This document shows, one piece after another, positions 18,046-27,604 of a stretch of DNA of 64,000 nt. Numbering within the stretch: position 1 is the first letter of the stretch; every line of letters begins with the position of its first letter. The position numbers and the translations under genes are program-made. The notes below the pieces were generated by a model. It was given only the letters and a program-made list of their open reading frames with translations. It ran no database searches and had not been told where the DNA came from. This stretch comes from Brevundimonas poindexterae (GTDB lineage Bacteria; Pseudomonadota; Alphaproteobacteria; Caulobacterales; Caulobacteraceae): contig NZ_JAIVLL010000002.1 in NCBI RefSeq assembly GCF_020524625.1, positions 124,001-188,000 of the forward strand, in the 5' to 3' direction.

Positions 18046-19149
18046 ATGCGCCGAACACTGCTTGCGAGCCTGGGGGTCAGCCTGATCGCCCTGCTGGGGG
18101 CCTGTCAGGGCGAGCCGGAGGGACAGACCGCCACCGGAGCCGAAGCCCCGGCGGACGGCGCGGCGACGCCCTCGCCTGCCCCCGCCGCGGCGACAGCCCG
18201 TCCGGAGACGAAGACGTTTCGCGACTGGACCGTGACCTGCGGCAACAATGGAGACTGCACCGCCTTTGGCGCCGGGGCCGATGCGAACGGCTGGCTGCGC
18301 ATCTTCATGCCGGCGGGGCCGGACGGACAGCCGGTGATCGACATGGGGATATGGATGTCGGACGGCAGTGTGGTGCCGACCCTGACCATCGACAGCCAGC
18401 GCTTCGCTGCACGCCTGCAGGACGGTGTGGCCCGCCTTCGCGCCGACCGGACGCGCGCCGCCATCGACGCCCTGGCCATGGGGCGCTCGGCGAGCCTCAG
18501 CACGGCGGACGGGTCGCTCGACGTGTCGGTGTCGGGTGTGTCCGCCGCCCTGCTCTGGATCGACGAGCGGCAGGGACGGCTGGATACGGTCACGGCCCTG
18601 ATCCGCAAGGGCGATGCCCCGGCATCCCGCGTGCCCGCCGCGCCGGCCCTGCCAGTCGTGACGCCTGCCCCCGCCGTCGCCCAGACCGGCATGAAAGAGG
18701 GCACGGCCCTGCCCGATGCGGTCGAGGCGATGGGCAAGGTGCGGGAATGCCGGGGCGAGACGGACTTCAGCCCCGACTTCCAGTCGTCCACCCAGCAGTA
18801 CCGGCTGGATGCCGACACCGTGCTGTGGGGGGTGCCCTGCTTCATGGGGGCCTATAACACCGGCTATCTCTATGTGCTGACGGACAGTGCCGGAGCGTCG
18901 CCCCGCATCGTCAGCCTGCCGACCACGGGCGAGGCGATGGAGACGCCGATCAACCCCGACTACGACCCGGCCACGCGACGGCTGTCGGCCTTTGGCAAGG
19001 GGCGCGGCATCGGCGATTGCGGCACGGTGCACGAGTGGGTCTGGACCGCGCGCGGCTTTGTGCTGGCGCGGGAAAGCGAGATGGAGCGCTGCTTCGGCGT
19101 GACCCCCGACCTGTGGCCCCTGACCTGGGACAGCCGCACGACCGGATAG
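18046..19149 (+). CDS. DUF1176 lipoprotein
   Basis: This 367-residue protein has a signal peptide with lipobox LGAC (Cys20), then an Ala-Pro-rich linker, then a domain starting ETKTFRDWTVTCGNNGDC that matches DUF1176. Paired cysteines recur (TCGNNGDC, KVRECRGE, GVPCFMG, IGDCGTVH). The family is periplasmic with unknown function. AAGGAG 8 bases before the ATG at 18046 fixes the start. It diverges from icd; the gap of about 130 bases should hold both promoters. Confidence 0.85.
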   Translation: MRRTLLASLGVSLIALLGACQGEPEGQTATGAEAPADGAATPSPAPAAATARPETKTFRDWTVTCGNNGDCTAFGAGADANGWLRIFMPAGPDGQPVIDMGIWMSDGSVVPTLTIDSQRFAARLQDGVARLRADRTRAAIDALAMGRSASLSTADGSLDVSVSGVSAALLWIDERQGRLDTVTALIRKGDAPASRVPAAPALPVVTPAPAVAQTGMKEGTALPDAVEAMGKVRECRGETDFSPDFQSSTQQYRLDADTVLWGVPCFMGAYNTGYLYVLTDSAGASPRIVSLPTTGEAMETPINPDYDPATRRLSAFGKGRGIGDCGTVHEWVWTARGFVLARESEMERCFGVTPDLWPLTWDSRTTG

Positions 19150-19221
19150 CGCCGGTATCAGATTCCGTCACAGCCCTTGTGTCCGGTGGCGGACTAAACT
19201 CGGGTCATGGGAGGCTTGACC

Positions 19222-19515
19222 ATGACACCGACACCGATGCGTTTTGTGCGATCCAGGGCCGCCGCGGCGGTGGCCGCCTGTGGCCTGCTGGCGTCCGCCT
19301 GTGCGAGCGACGATCCCCTGTCCGATCCGCTGTTCTGGCAGGGGGTGTCGATCGGCGCCGATCTGGTGGCGCTGGCGCTGATCCTCGACTCGGACTGCTA
19401 TACCCGCATCGATGCATGGGGGTATCCGTACCAGGTCTGCCAAGACGACCGGGATTACCGGGATCGCCCTCACCGGCCCCATCGCCCGCATCGTCCGCAC
19501 CCGCCCCGACAGTGA
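19222..19515 (+). CDS. small hypothetical lipoprotein, His-Pro-Arg tail
   Basis: This 97-residue protein has a signal peptide and a lipobox ending ASAC. The mature part is short, with the motif CYTRIDAWGYPYQVC, and ends in a low-complexity tail of RPHRPH repeats. The start at 19222 is supported by GGGAGG upstream; ATG at 19207 is an alternative. The His-rich tail could bind metal or polyanions, which is speculation. It is 13 bases from the next small lipoprotein, so the two are probably co-transcribed. Confidence 0.65.
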   Translation: MTPTPMRFVRSRAAAAVAACGLLASACASDDPLSDPLFWQGVSIGADLVALALILDSDCYTRIDAWGYPYQVCQDDRDYRDRPHRPHRPHRPHPPRQ

Positions 19516-19528
19516 ACGGGAAACGACC

Positions 19529-19888
19529 ATGGTTGCCAGACGCCTGATGATCCTGCTGGCCGCAAGCGCAGCCCTCGGCACCTCGGCCTGTTCGGACCCG
19601 GACATCATGGAGGGCATCCTGATGGGGCTCGAGGACGTCAACGCCCAGCTCGAGTGGGAAAACCGGAACTGCTACTACGCCAAACCGCCGGGCAATCCCT
19701 ATGGCATCGAGCAGCGCTACTGCCCCGGCGACCTGAACTACTATCCGCCGGTCTATGTAGCCCCGGATTATGACCGCGATCATGACCGGCAGGATCGCCG
19801 AGACCGCCGCCGTCACCGGGACCACGACCGCGACCGGGACCGGGACCACGATCGGGACCGTGATCGCGATCGCGATCGCGACGATTGA
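19529..19888 (+). CDS. small lipoprotein with extreme Arg-Asp repeat tail
   Basis: This 119-residue protein has a signal peptide ending GTSAC (Cys21), a middle part (ENRNCYYAKPPGNPYGIEQRYC) and a C-terminal 40 residues made almost only of Arg, Asp and His (DRD repeats). The underlying DNA is a run of GACCGGGAC and GATCGC units, prone to slippage. No domain is recognised. Together with the upstream gene it forms a pair of exported small proteins with charged tails. The tail may be disordered or form a charge zipper. Confidence 0.65.
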   Translation: MVARRLMILLAASAALGTSACSDPDIMEGILMGLEDVNAQLEWENRNCYYAKPPGNPYGIEQRYCPGDLNYYPPVYVAPDYDRDHDRQDRRDRRRHRDHDRDRDRDHDRDRDRDRDRDD

Positions 19889-19894
19889 GGCCGG

Positions 19895-21718
19895 TCAGGC
19901 CTTCCGGGCGGCCACCCAGTCGGTGATGACCTCGTCCAGCACGGTCAGGGGCACGCCGCCGACGGCGAGGCCTGTATCGTGGAAGCCCTTGATATCGAAC
20001 CGGTCGCCCAGAGTGGCCTTGGCGTTTTCGCGCAGGCGCACCCATTCGGTGTGGCCGATCTTGTAGGATGAGGCCTGGCCCGGCCAGACGGCGTAGCGTT
20101 CGACCTCGGTGGTCACGGCGCTTTCCTGATCGCCCAGGGTATCGACCATGTAGCGGATCGCCTGTTCGCGGCTCCAGCGCTTGTGGTGGAGGCCGGAGTC
20201 GACCACCAGCCGGGTCGCGCGGAACATCAGCGACTGCAGATAGCCGATCTGGCCCCAGGGATCGTCGGCATAGACGCCCATCTCGTCGGCCAGCTGCTCG
20301 GCATACAGGCCCCAGCCCTCGGAATAGGCCGAGAAGCCGAGGATCTTGAGCAGCATCGGCGCGTCGTCGTTTTCCTGCTGCAGGGCGATCTGGTGGTGAT
20401 GGCCCGGCGACGCCTCGTGATAGGTCAGGGTCGGCAGGGTCCACTTCGGCCATTCGGCCGTGTCGCGCAGGTTGATGTAGTAGGCGCCGGGGCGAGAGCC
20501 ATCCAGCGCCGGCCCCTGATAGTAGCCACCGGGCGCGCCCGCCTCGGTGAAGACCGGCACGCGGCGAACCTCGACCGGGCTCTTGGGAATGCGGCCGAAA
20601 TAGTCGGGCAGCCGCGCCTGCATGTCCTGCATCTGCAGGTTCAGGTCGGCCAGCAGCTGTTCCTTGCCCGCATCGGTGTTGGGATAGATGAAGCGCTGGT
20701 CCTGGCTCATGGCGGCAATGCGCTGGCCGACCGTGCCCTCGGTCATGCCCTCGGCACGCAGCAGGGCGTCGGCCCGGGCGGTGAGCTCGGCCACCTGCTC
20801 AAGGCCCATCTGGTGGACCTCCTCGCCGGTCATGGTGGTGGTGGTCGAATTGCGCAGGCCATAGCTGTACCAGGCCTCGCCGTCGGGCAGGCGCCACACG
20901 CCCGCATCGTGCACGGCTTCGGCCCGACGTGCCTTGAAGGCGTCGGCCTGGCGCAACAGGGCGGGATAGATCTCTCCGGCGACGATCCGTTCCGCGCGGG
21001 CAGCCCAGTCGCCGGCAATGCCCTTCTCGGACGTGCGGCGCTCGACCGAAGTGGTCATGATCGACTCAGCCGCCGGCGTGTCGTGCAGATTGGCCAGCTG
21101 CAGCAGGGTCTTGTCGATGACAAAGTCCGGCGGGACGGCCCCGGCGGCAAAGTCGGCCAGCATGCGCTCGGTTTCCTGGTCCAGCGCCGTCGGGAAGGCC
21201 GCAAGGCGCGCCAGATAGGCCTCGGCATCCTCGGCCGTCTCGATCTGGTGCTGGCTGTCGAGAAAGTCGGGGATGTTCTGATAGGCGCCGCCCAGTTGGT
21301 AGACGGTGTAGGGCGAATTGCCGGTCCCGTAGGCGAACTCCTGGGCGATCTTCTGGGTGTCCCCGAAGAACTTCACGGTGTCGTAGTTGACCGCGTCGCG
21401 GCCCGAGAGCGCGCTGCGATCGATGGCGTTCAGCTCATCCATGAAGCCGTTGAACTTGATCTCGTCGGCGTCGATCTTCGCCTGCGAGCGGTCATCGAGC
21501 TGGCTCTTGGCGGCGGCCATGGCGCCCTTGTCGAGGCCCAGCGCGGTCAGGAACTCCGGAGAGGTCATGACCAGATCCTGGAAGACCCGATCCATCCAGC
21601 CGTTCAGCTCGGCGACGGGATCGGCGCCCGGCAGGGCGCGGGCCAGGGCCTGACCCGAGGCGGCGAGGCCGGCGCCGGCAGCGGCGGCGGTCATGAGAAG
21701 GCGGCGACGGTCGATCAT
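19895..21718 (-). CDS. DUF885 family protein (predicted metallo-hydrolase), Tat-like signal
   Basis: This 607-residue protein starts with DRRRLLMTAAAAGAGLAASGQALA, a signal peptide with an Arg-rich start that resembles a Tat signal. The rest matches DUF885, with the conserved HEASPGHHHQ stretch (candidate metal ligands), PNTDAGKEQLL and SEGWGLYAEQL. The family is distantly related to zinc peptidases (M32/M3-like), but few members are characterised. AGGGAG upstream of 21718 supports the start. It follows cckA on the same strand after 69 bases and could be read through from it. Confidence 0.85.
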   Translation of the reverse strand: MIDRRRLLMTAAAAGAGLAASGQALARALPGADPVAELNGWMDRVFQDLVMTSPEFLTALGLDKGAMAAAKSQLDDRSQAKIDADEIKFNGFMDELNAIDRSALSGRDAVNYDTVKFFGDTQKIAQEFAYGTGNSPYTVYQLGGAYQNIPDFLDSQHQIETAEDAEAYLARLAAFPTALDQETERMLADFAAGAVPPDFVIDKTLLQLANLHDTPAAESIMTTSVERRTSEKGIAGDWAARAERIVAGEIYPALLRQADAFKARRAEAVHDAGVWRLPDGEAWYSYGLRNSTTTTMTGEEVHQMGLEQVAELTARADALLRAEGMTEGTVGQRIAAMSQDQRFIYPNTDAGKEQLLADLNLQMQDMQARLPDYFGRIPKSPVEVRRVPVFTEAGAPGGYYQGPALDGSRPGAYYINLRDTAEWPKWTLPTLTYHEASPGHHHQIALQQENDDAPMLLKILGFSAYSEGWGLYAEQLADEMGVYADDPWGQIGYLQSLMFRATRLVVDSGLHHKRWSREQAIRYMVDTLGDQESAVTTEVERYAVWPGQASSYKIGHTEWVRLRENAKATLGDRFDIKGFHDTGLAVGGVPLTVLDEVITDWVAARKA

Positions 21719-21787
21719 GGCGGGCTCCCTTTGGTCAGGCCGGGGCGCATAAGGGCACCGCACCCGCGATCCGGCAAGGGGGCGGCG

Positions 21788-23860
21788 CTATTCCGCGTGC
21801 AGGTGCTGTTTGACGCGCTCGGCCAGGGTCTTGATGTCGAGCGGCTTGGGCAGGAAGGAGACGCCCGCCTCGTCCTGCAACAGGTCGGAGAAGTCGCTTT
21901 CGGCATAGCCGGAGATGAACATGACCGGGATGTCGCCCAGATAGGGGCGGGCCTTCTTGAGCAGGTTCGGCCCGTCCAGACCCGGCATGATGACGTCCGA
22001 GATCATCATGTCGATCTGGCCGGCATTCTGCTCGGCCAGCACCAGGGCCTCCTCGCCGTCGCCGGCCTCGATCACCTCATAGCCGCGCTGGCGCAGCAGG
22101 CGGGCGGCGATGCCGCGCACGGCGGCCTCGTCCTCGACGAACAGGATGCGACCGGCTCCGGACAGGTCGCGCGGCGCCTTGACCTTGACTTCGACCGGGG
22201 CGACGGCCTCCAGCTCGGCCGGAGCCGCGGCCGGCAGGAAGATGCGGAAGGCCGCGCCCGCGCCGTCGAGGTTGGTGACATTGATGTGGCCGCCCGCCTG
22301 TTCGACGATGCCGTAGACGGTCGCCAGGCCCATGCCCGTGCCCTCATTGACCGCCTTGGTCGTGAAGAAGGGCTCGAAGATCTTGTCGAGGATTTCGGGC
22401 GGGACGCCGGGGCCGGTGTCGGAGACCTCGATCAGGGCCACGTCGCTGTCCGGGGCCTCGTGCCAGCCCATGCTGCGGGCCGCGTCGGCGGTCAGGCGGC
22501 GGGTGGTGATGGTAACCACGCCCGCGCCCGGCTCGACCACGCCGCGCATGGCGTCGCGCGCATTGACGGCCAGGTTCATGACGGCGGTTTCCAGCTGGCT
22601 CTTGTCGGCCAGCACCACCGGCAGGTCGCGGCCGTGGTCGGTTTCCAGCCGCACATCCTCGCGCAGCAGGCGCCTGAGCAGGACCGCGAACTCTCCGACC
22701 AGCTCGCCCAGGTCGAGGCGCTCGCGCCGGACGGTCGACTTGCGCGAGAAGGCCAGCAGCTTGCGCACCAGATCGGCGGCCCGGATGGCCGTCTGGCGGA
22801 TCTCGTTCAGTCCGTCATACGAGGGATCGCCCACGGGGTGACGTTCCAGCAGACCCGACAGCTGCAGCTGGATGGCGGTCAGCAGGTTGTTGAAGTCGTG
22901 CGCGACCCCGCCCGCGAGCTGACCCACGGCCTGCATCTTCTGGGCCTGCGACAGCTGCAGCTCCATCGACTTCTGAGCCGAGGCGTCGAACAGCCAGACG
23001 CGCCGGGCGTCATCCTCGGGCGCGACATAGAGGTGCAGGATGCGGTCGGGGTGGGCGCGGGCCACCAGTTCGATCGGCCCTGCCGAGCCGGCGGCCAGAC
23101 GCGTACGGGCCTCGGCCACGCCCGCGGGATCGAACAGGTGCCCGAAGGCGGCGTCGCGCGCCGACGCCGGTCCCGTGAGAAGGGCGAGCGCCGCATTGGG
23201 CTGCTCGACCCGACCGGCGAACAGGTCGTCGTGGCGGATGATGGCCGAGCCGAACGGCGCACCGGCCGCCATGGCGTGACCCTCACGCAGGGTGCCGGTG
23301 GTGCGGGGGCGGGCAGCTTCGGTGGTTTCCTGGACAGGGGATGGCGCCAGCAGGGTCTCGGGCGCCGAGCGGACCAGAAAACGGCCCGGCCCGGCGTAAC
23401 CGATCAGGGCCTCGACGTCGCGACTGCCCAGCGGGATCAGGGCGCGGCCCTGTTCGCCCGAGCGGGCCTGGGCGAAGGCGGTATAGAGGGCCTGGGCCGC
23501 CTTGCCGCCCCGACGCGGCAGGCTGGAGGTGGCGCCATCGGCCTCGCTCCAGGCGGCGTTGTAGGCCAGCACACGTCCGTCCGACCATACGAGGGCGGCG
23601 GGCTCGGCCAGGGCGTCCAGCATTTCGACGGCCGTGTCGCCGGTCGGCTTGCGCGCTTCACTGCGGGTGAAGACCATCAGCCCGATCAGGGCTACGCCTC
23701 CCGCCGCCAGGATCAGGATCAGGCCGGGCGCGCTCAGCGGATTGGTACGAAAGGCCGGATAGGCCATGGCCCCGACCACCAGCGCGCAGCCGATCGCCAT
23801 CAGCACAAGGGTCAGATCGATGGGCGCGCGTTGGGCCTGCGGCCGGGCCGGGGTGGTCAT
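21788..23860 (-). CDS. cckA: hybrid histidine kinase CckA
   Basis: This 690-residue protein is the kinase at the top of the CckA-ChpT-CtrA relay. Two membrane helices occupy residues 14-65. A sensing (PAS-like) region follows, then a DHp domain with H321 in [14 protein letters not shown], a HATPase domain ([23 protein letters not shown]) and a C-terminal receiver with D622 in [11 protein letters not shown]. The start at 23860 was chosen because the first membrane helix follows it. It lies 70 bases after flhB on the same strand, the order I recall for Caulobacter, so flagellar export and cell-cycle kinase genes may share transcripts. A GANTC site lies 21 bases before the start. Confidence 0.95.
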   Translation of the reverse strand: MTTPARPQAQRAPIDLTLVLMAIGCALVVGAMAYPAFRTNPLSAPGLILILAAGGVALIGLMVFTRSEARKPTGDTAVEMLDALAEPAALVWSDGRVLAYNAAWSEADGATSSLPRRGGKAAQALYTAFAQARSGEQGRALIPLGSRDVEALIGYAGPGRFLVRSAPETLLAPSPVQETTEAARPRTTGTLREGHAMAAGAPFGSAIIRHDDLFAGRVEQPNAALALLTGPASARDAAFGHLFDPAGVAEARTRLAAGSAGPIELVARAHPDRILHLYVAPEDDARRVWLFDASAQKSMELQLSQAQKMQAVGQLAGGVAHDFNNLLTAIQLQLSGLLERHPVGDPSYDGLNEIRQTAIRAADLVRKLLAFSRKSTVRRERLDLGELVGEFAVLLRRLLREDVRLETDHGRDLPVVLADKSQLETAVMNLAVNARDAMRGVVEPGAGVVTITTRRLTADAARSMGWHEAPDSDVALIEVSDTGPGVPPEILDKIFEPFFTTKAVNEGTGMGLATVYGIVEQAGGHINVTNLDGAGAAFRIFLPAAAPAELEAVAPVEVKVKAPRDLSGAGRILFVEDEAAVRGIAARLLRQRGYEVIEAGDGEEALVLAEQNAGQIDMMISDVIMPGLDGPNLLKKARPYLGDIPVMFISGYAESDFSDLLQDEAGVSFLPKPLDIKTLAERVKQHLHAE

Positions 23861-23930
23861 CCCGCTCTCTCCTGCGAGGCGAATCGCCTGTCCCCTTATG
23901 CCATATCCACCGCGTACGGACGTCACCCGC

Positions 23931-25004
23931 CTAGCGCCGCCGCTTCTGGAAGACGAAGCCGATGACCTGGGCGGCGGCTTCGAAATGCTCGCGCGGGATG
24001 GTCTCGTCGACATCGACCGAGGCGTAGAGGGCGCGGGCGAGCGGCACATTCTCGACGATCGGCACATCGTGCTCGCGTGCGACCTCCCGGATCTTCATGG
24101 CCAGGGTGTCGACGCCCTTGGCCACACAGACGGGGGCGGCGTCGCCCTGGTCCGGCTCGTAGCGCAGGGCCACGGAATAGTGGGTCGGGTTGGTGACGAT
24201 GACCGTGGCCTTGGGCACATTCTGCATCATGCGCTGACGGCTGCGCTGGGCCCGGATCTGTTTCAGGCGCGCCTTGACGTGCGGGTCCCCCTCGGTCTGC
24301 TTGTAGTCTTCCTTCAGTTCCTCGCGGCTCATCCGCATGCGTTTGGCAAAGCGCATCTTCTGCCAGAGGAAGTCGGCGCCCGCCGTCACCGCGAGAAACA
24401 GCAGGGTCGCCACCATCAGCCACAGGGCCAGGTCGCGGGCGAAGGGCAGGATGCTGGCCGGCGACATGGCGGCCATGTTTTCCAGCTCGCGCAGGTGCGG
24501 CTTCAGCACCATCCAGCAGATGCCGATGACGGCCAGCAGCTTGATGAACGTCTTGACGAAATTCATCAGGCCGTCGGGGCCGAAGATGCGCTTCATCCCC
24601 TCGATCGGGCTGAGCTTGCTCCACTTCGGCTTCAGCTTCTCGGCGCTGAACACCAGTCCCGACTGGGCCAGATTGCCGCCGACGCCACCCAGGATGACCG
24701 CCATCATCAGGGCACCAAGGAAGGGGGCGGCGGCCCACAGGGCGCGGCTGCCGATCTCGACCCCGGCCCCGGCATCCAGCCCGCCCATCAGGGTGTGGGG
24801 CGAGGCGATAAAGGGCACCAGACTTTCGGCCAGCTGTCCGGCGAAATGTCCGCCCGCCATCAGCAGGACGGTAGCAGCGCCCAGCAGGGAGAGGGCCGAG
24901 GCGACGTCAGGCGATTTGGCGACGTCCCCCTTTTTTCGCGCGTCCTCTAACTTTCGCGGGGTGGCTTCTTCTGTTTTGGACTCGGGATCCTGATCTTCAG
25001 CCAC
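23931..25004 (-). CDS. flhB: flagellar export protein FlhB
   Basis: This 357-residue protein is the export-gate switch protein. It has four N-terminal membrane helices (about residues 36-55, 90-112, 150-166, 192-212) and a cytoplasmic domain with the autocleavage motif NPTH at N272. FlhB changes substrate specificity from rod/hook to filament. It overlaps the end of fliR by 8 bases, typical of translational coupling. Confidence 0.97.
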   Translation of the reverse strand: MAEDQDPESKTEEATPRKLEDARKKGDVAKSPDVASALSLLGAATVLLMAGGHFAGQLAESLVPFIASPHTLMGGLDAGAGVEIGSRALWAAAPFLGALMMAVILGGVGGNLAQSGLVFSAEKLKPKWSKLSPIEGMKRIFGPDGLMNFVKTFIKLLAVIGICWMVLKPHLRELENMAAMSPASILPFARDLALWLMVATLLFLAVTAGADFLWQKMRFAKRMRMSREELKEDYKQTEGDPHVKARLKQIRAQRSRQRMMQNVPKATVIVTNPTHYSVALRYEPDQGDAAPVCVAKGVDTLAMKIREVAREHDVPIVENVPLARALYASVDVDETIPREHFEAAAQVIGFVFQKRRR

Positions 25005-25767
25005 CGGCCCCTCCGGCGAAGATCTGGGCGAGGCTGCGATAGCGGTCGATGAAGACGGTACCGACCACGCCGAGCGACAGGGTGAAGATGGACAGCCCCA
25101 GCAGGATGCTGAGCGGGGCTGTGGCGAAGAAGACCTGGAACTGAGGCATCACCCGCCCGACCAGACCCGAGGCCAGGTTGAAGATGATGGCGAAGACAAT
25201 GACGGGGGCCGCCAGCTGGACGCCCAGCATGAAGCTGTCGCCCAGGGTGCGGACCGCAAGCGTCGTGAAGTCGGCGGTCATCAGGGGACGGACCGGCGCG
25301 ATCAGCTCATAGGACCCCGCCAGCCCGGCGAGGAACAGGTGGTGGGTGTTGGTGGCGAACAGCAGGGTCACCCCGACCAGCGTCAGGAAGGCGGCGATGG
25401 TCGAGCCGGGCTGGGCCTGCAGCGGATTGGCGCTCTGGGAAAAGCTCAGCGTGGTCTGGAGCGAGACCACCTCGCCCGCCGTGGCCAGGGCCGTCATGAA
25501 GGCGCGCAGGATGGCCCCGATCATCAGCCCCGTGGCGACCTCGCGGATGACCCAGCCGGCCATGCCGCCGACGCTTTCGGGCAGGGCCGGCAGGACCGGC
25601 GCCACCACCGGCCAGACGACCAGGGTGATGACCAGCGCCAGCGACAGGCGGATGCGCGGCGGCACATAGGTCTCGCCTATGCCCGGCAGCAGCATGAGCA
25701 CGGCGCCGAGGCGCGCGAAGACAAGGGCCGCGCCCCAGACCTGATCGGCGGTGGCGTAGCCGTCCAC
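24997..25767 (-). CDS. fliR: flagellar biosynthetic protein FliR
   Basis: This 256-residue, very hydrophobic protein has about six membrane segments and the FliR pattern (FARLGAVLMLLPGIGETYVPPRIR near the N-terminus, GRVMPQFQVFF later). It is part of the FliPQR export gate. It starts 4 bases after fliQ and overlaps flhB by 8, so the three form one operon. Confidence 0.96.
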   Translation of the reverse strand: MDGYATADQVWGAALVFARLGAVLMLLPGIGETYVPPRIRLSLALVITLVVWPVVAPVLPALPESVGGMAGWVIREVATGLMIGAILRAFMTALATAGEVVSLQTTLSFSQSANPLQAQPGSTIAAFLTLVGVTLLFATNTHHLFLAGLAGSYELIAPVRPLMTADFTTLAVRTLGDSFMLGVQLAAPVIVFAIIFNLASGLVGRVMPQFQVFFATAPLSILLGLSIFTLSLGVVGTVFIDRYRSLAQIFAGGAGG

Positions 25768-25771
25768 CCGG

Positions 25772-26035
25772 CTACATGCCTGCGATGCGGGCGGCGATCG
25801 TCTGCATGAAGCTGCCCAGCAGCGCCCCCATCATCGGCAGGAACAGCAGCAGGGCCACGAAGATGGCAAGGATCTTGGGCGCATAGACCAGGGTCTGTTC
25901 CTGGATCTGGGTCAGGGCCTGGAACAGACCGATGCCAACACCGACCAGCAGGGCGACGATCAGCGCCGGCGCACACAGCTGGATGGTCAGCCACAGGGCG
26001 TCACGCCCCACGTCCATGACCTCGGCACCATTCAT
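25772..26035 (-). CDS. fliQ: flagellar biosynthetic protein FliQ
   Basis: This 87-residue protein has two membrane helices and the FliQ motif FQALTQIQEQTLVYAPKI. It is first in the operon fliQ-fliR-flhB. A CtrA-like site lies 56-70 bases upstream. Two GANTC sites (26036-26040 and 26042-26046) sit directly before its ATG. Confidence 0.96.
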   Translation of the reverse strand: MNGAEVMDVGRDALWLTIQLCAPALIVALLVGVGIGLFQALTQIQEQTLVYAPKILAIFVALLLFLPMMGALLGSFMQTIAARIAGM

Positions 26036-26090
26036 GATTCAGACTCTCCGTACCGGTACGCGCACCCGGCAGAAAGTGCCGGGAGCGTGG

Positions 26091-26105
26091 TTAACACCGC
26101 CCTAA
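26091..26105. promoter_or_regulatory. probable CtrA site of fliQ
   Basis: The sequence is TTAA-N7-CTAA, one base from the CtrA consensus TTAA-N7-TTAA, and it lies between the divergent fliQ and acyltransferase genes. CtrA control of fliQ is established in Caulobacter. Confidence 0.55.
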
Positions 26106-26165
26106 CGAAGACGCCGCTCCGGCTGGCCCCGCCCTTGCGTGAACGGGGACAAAGGAGCCACGACC

Positions 26166-27305
26166 ATGCTGGAACGCTGGATTTCGACCCGAAACGAGAC
26201 AACTCCGATCGCGCGCGGCGGGTGGCTGGACGCAATCCGTTTCATCGTGGCCTTCCTGATCATCCTGCATCACTTCCAGGGGGCCGGGCCGATCGCGCTG
26301 GCCGAGAGCCTGCACCCGGCGTTCGAGCACACCGGTTTCCTGCTGACCAACCTGTTCCTGATCGACAGCGGCTATGTGCTGATGCGGCTGTATTCGCGCA
26401 GCGTCGCCTCGGGCGATGTCAGCCCGGCCGACTTCCTGACGCGGCGGGTACTGCGGGTCGTGCCCGCGCACCTGATGATGGGGCTGGCGCTGGTCGCGCT
26501 GGTGGTCGGCAGCGGTCTGGTCGGACTGGCGCCGCGCAATCCGGAATGGTTCCTGTGGAGCCAGCTGCCCGCCCAGCTGGGACTGGTGCAGGCGTTCGGC
26601 ATTCCCGGCGGTCTGGGCTGGAACGCGCCCACCTGGTCGATCTCGGCCCTGATCGGCTGCTATCTGGCGTTTCCGTGGATCGTGCGGGGCTGCGCGCGAC
26701 TGGGGCCCTGGACCTGGCTGGTGCTGGGCATTTCCGCCTATCTGGTCGCCAACCAGTTGGCGCACGCCCTGCTGGGCTATCCGGTGTATCAGATGCCGAT
26801 GAAGTTCGGCTTCTTCCGGGCCCTGCCGCTGTTCTTCCTCGGCATGGCGCTGGCGGCCTTTGCGCACCGGGTCTGGATCAATCCGAAGTTGGCGGGCTGG
26901 GTCGGCATCCTGGCCACCGTCGGTCTGGTGACCCTGCAGTTCTACGGCAAGAACGCCCTGCCCAGTCTGGTGATGATCTCGCTGATCATCCTCGCGGCCG
27001 GCGCTATGCCGGTGCGGCGGCCGTCGCGGCTGGTCGAGCGGGCCGCGCTGGTGTCGTTCTCGATGTTCATAAGCAATGAGGTGGTGCGCATCGCCTGGTT
27101 CGGCGTGGCCAATGTCGCCATTGCGCGCCTGAACCTGTCAGAGCCGGTGCAGTGGGTGATCTGGGCCGTGGGGGTGGCGCTGGCGGTCGCCTTCGCCTTT
27201 GCCTTCCATCACATGGTCGACGGCCCGCTGCAGGACTGGCTGAAGGCGCGTACCCGCGGACGGCGCAAGGCGGCGCCCGCCCCCGTCAGATCGGCATACG
27301 CATGA
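26166..27305 (+). CDS. acyltransferase 3 family membrane protein
   Basis: This 379-residue protein has about ten membrane helices and the acyltransferase-3 (OafA-like) pattern: GGWLDAIRFIVAFLIILHHF near the start, RRVLRVVPAHLMM, NAPTWSISALIGCYL. These enzymes move acyl groups onto sugars of O-antigen, exopolysaccharide or other surface glycans. AAAGGAG 10 bases upstream fixes the start. It lies on the opposite strand between fliQ and fliE and overlaps the end of fliE by 20 bases. Its substrate is unknown; modification of a surface glycan is the default guess. Confidence 0.85.
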   Translation: MLERWISTRNETTPIARGGWLDAIRFIVAFLIILHHFQGAGPIALAESLHPAFEHTGFLLTNLFLIDSGYVLMRLYSRSVASGDVSPADFLTRRVLRVVPAHLMMGLALVALVVGSGLVGLAPRNPEWFLWSQLPAQLGLVQAFGIPGGLGWNAPTWSISALIGCYLAFPWIVRGCARLGPWTWLVLGISAYLVANQLAHALLGYPVYQMPMKFGFFRALPLFFLGMALAAFAHRVWINPKLAGWVGILATVGLVTLQFYGKNALPSLVMISLIILAAGAMPVRRPSRLVERAALVSFSMFISNEVVRIAWFGVANVAIARLNLSEPVQWVIWAVGVALAVAFAFAFHHMVDGPLQDWLKARTRGRRKAAPAPVRSAYA

Positions 27306-27591
27306 TTTCCTGATAGGCTTGGATCATCTGGTCGCGCACCGCCATGGCGGTTTCCAGAGAGGCCTCGGCCGAGCTGATCGCGGTGACCACATCGATCAGG
27401 CTGCCCTGCCCCTGGACCGCCTGGGTCATCTGGGTCTCGGCGGCGCGGGTCTGGGTCGTCGCGCTGGCGATCACGTTCTGGACCAGATCGGAAAAGCCGG
27501 GCGCGTCGGTCGGACCGGCCGCCCCGCCGGGATTGACCGAACCGGCGCCCTGGATGGCCTGATAGGCGCGTGCGGCGGCAAGCGGGTTCAT
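27286..27591 (-). CDS. fliE: flagellar hook-basal body protein FliE
   Basis: This 101-residue protein matches FliE, which joins the MS ring to the rod. The helical C-terminal part (SLIDVVTAISSAEASLETAMAVRDQMI) is the family signature. It lies last in flgB-flgC-fliE, 13 bases after flgC. Its final 20 bases overlap the convergent acyltransferase. Confidence 0.95.
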   Translation of the reverse strand: MNPLAAARAYQAIQGAGSVNPGGAAGPTDAPGFSDLVQNVIASATTQTRAAETQMTQAVQGQGSLIDVVTAISSAEASLETAMAVRDQMIQAYQEIMRMPI

Positions 27592-27604
27592 CGCGGCCTA
27601 TCCC

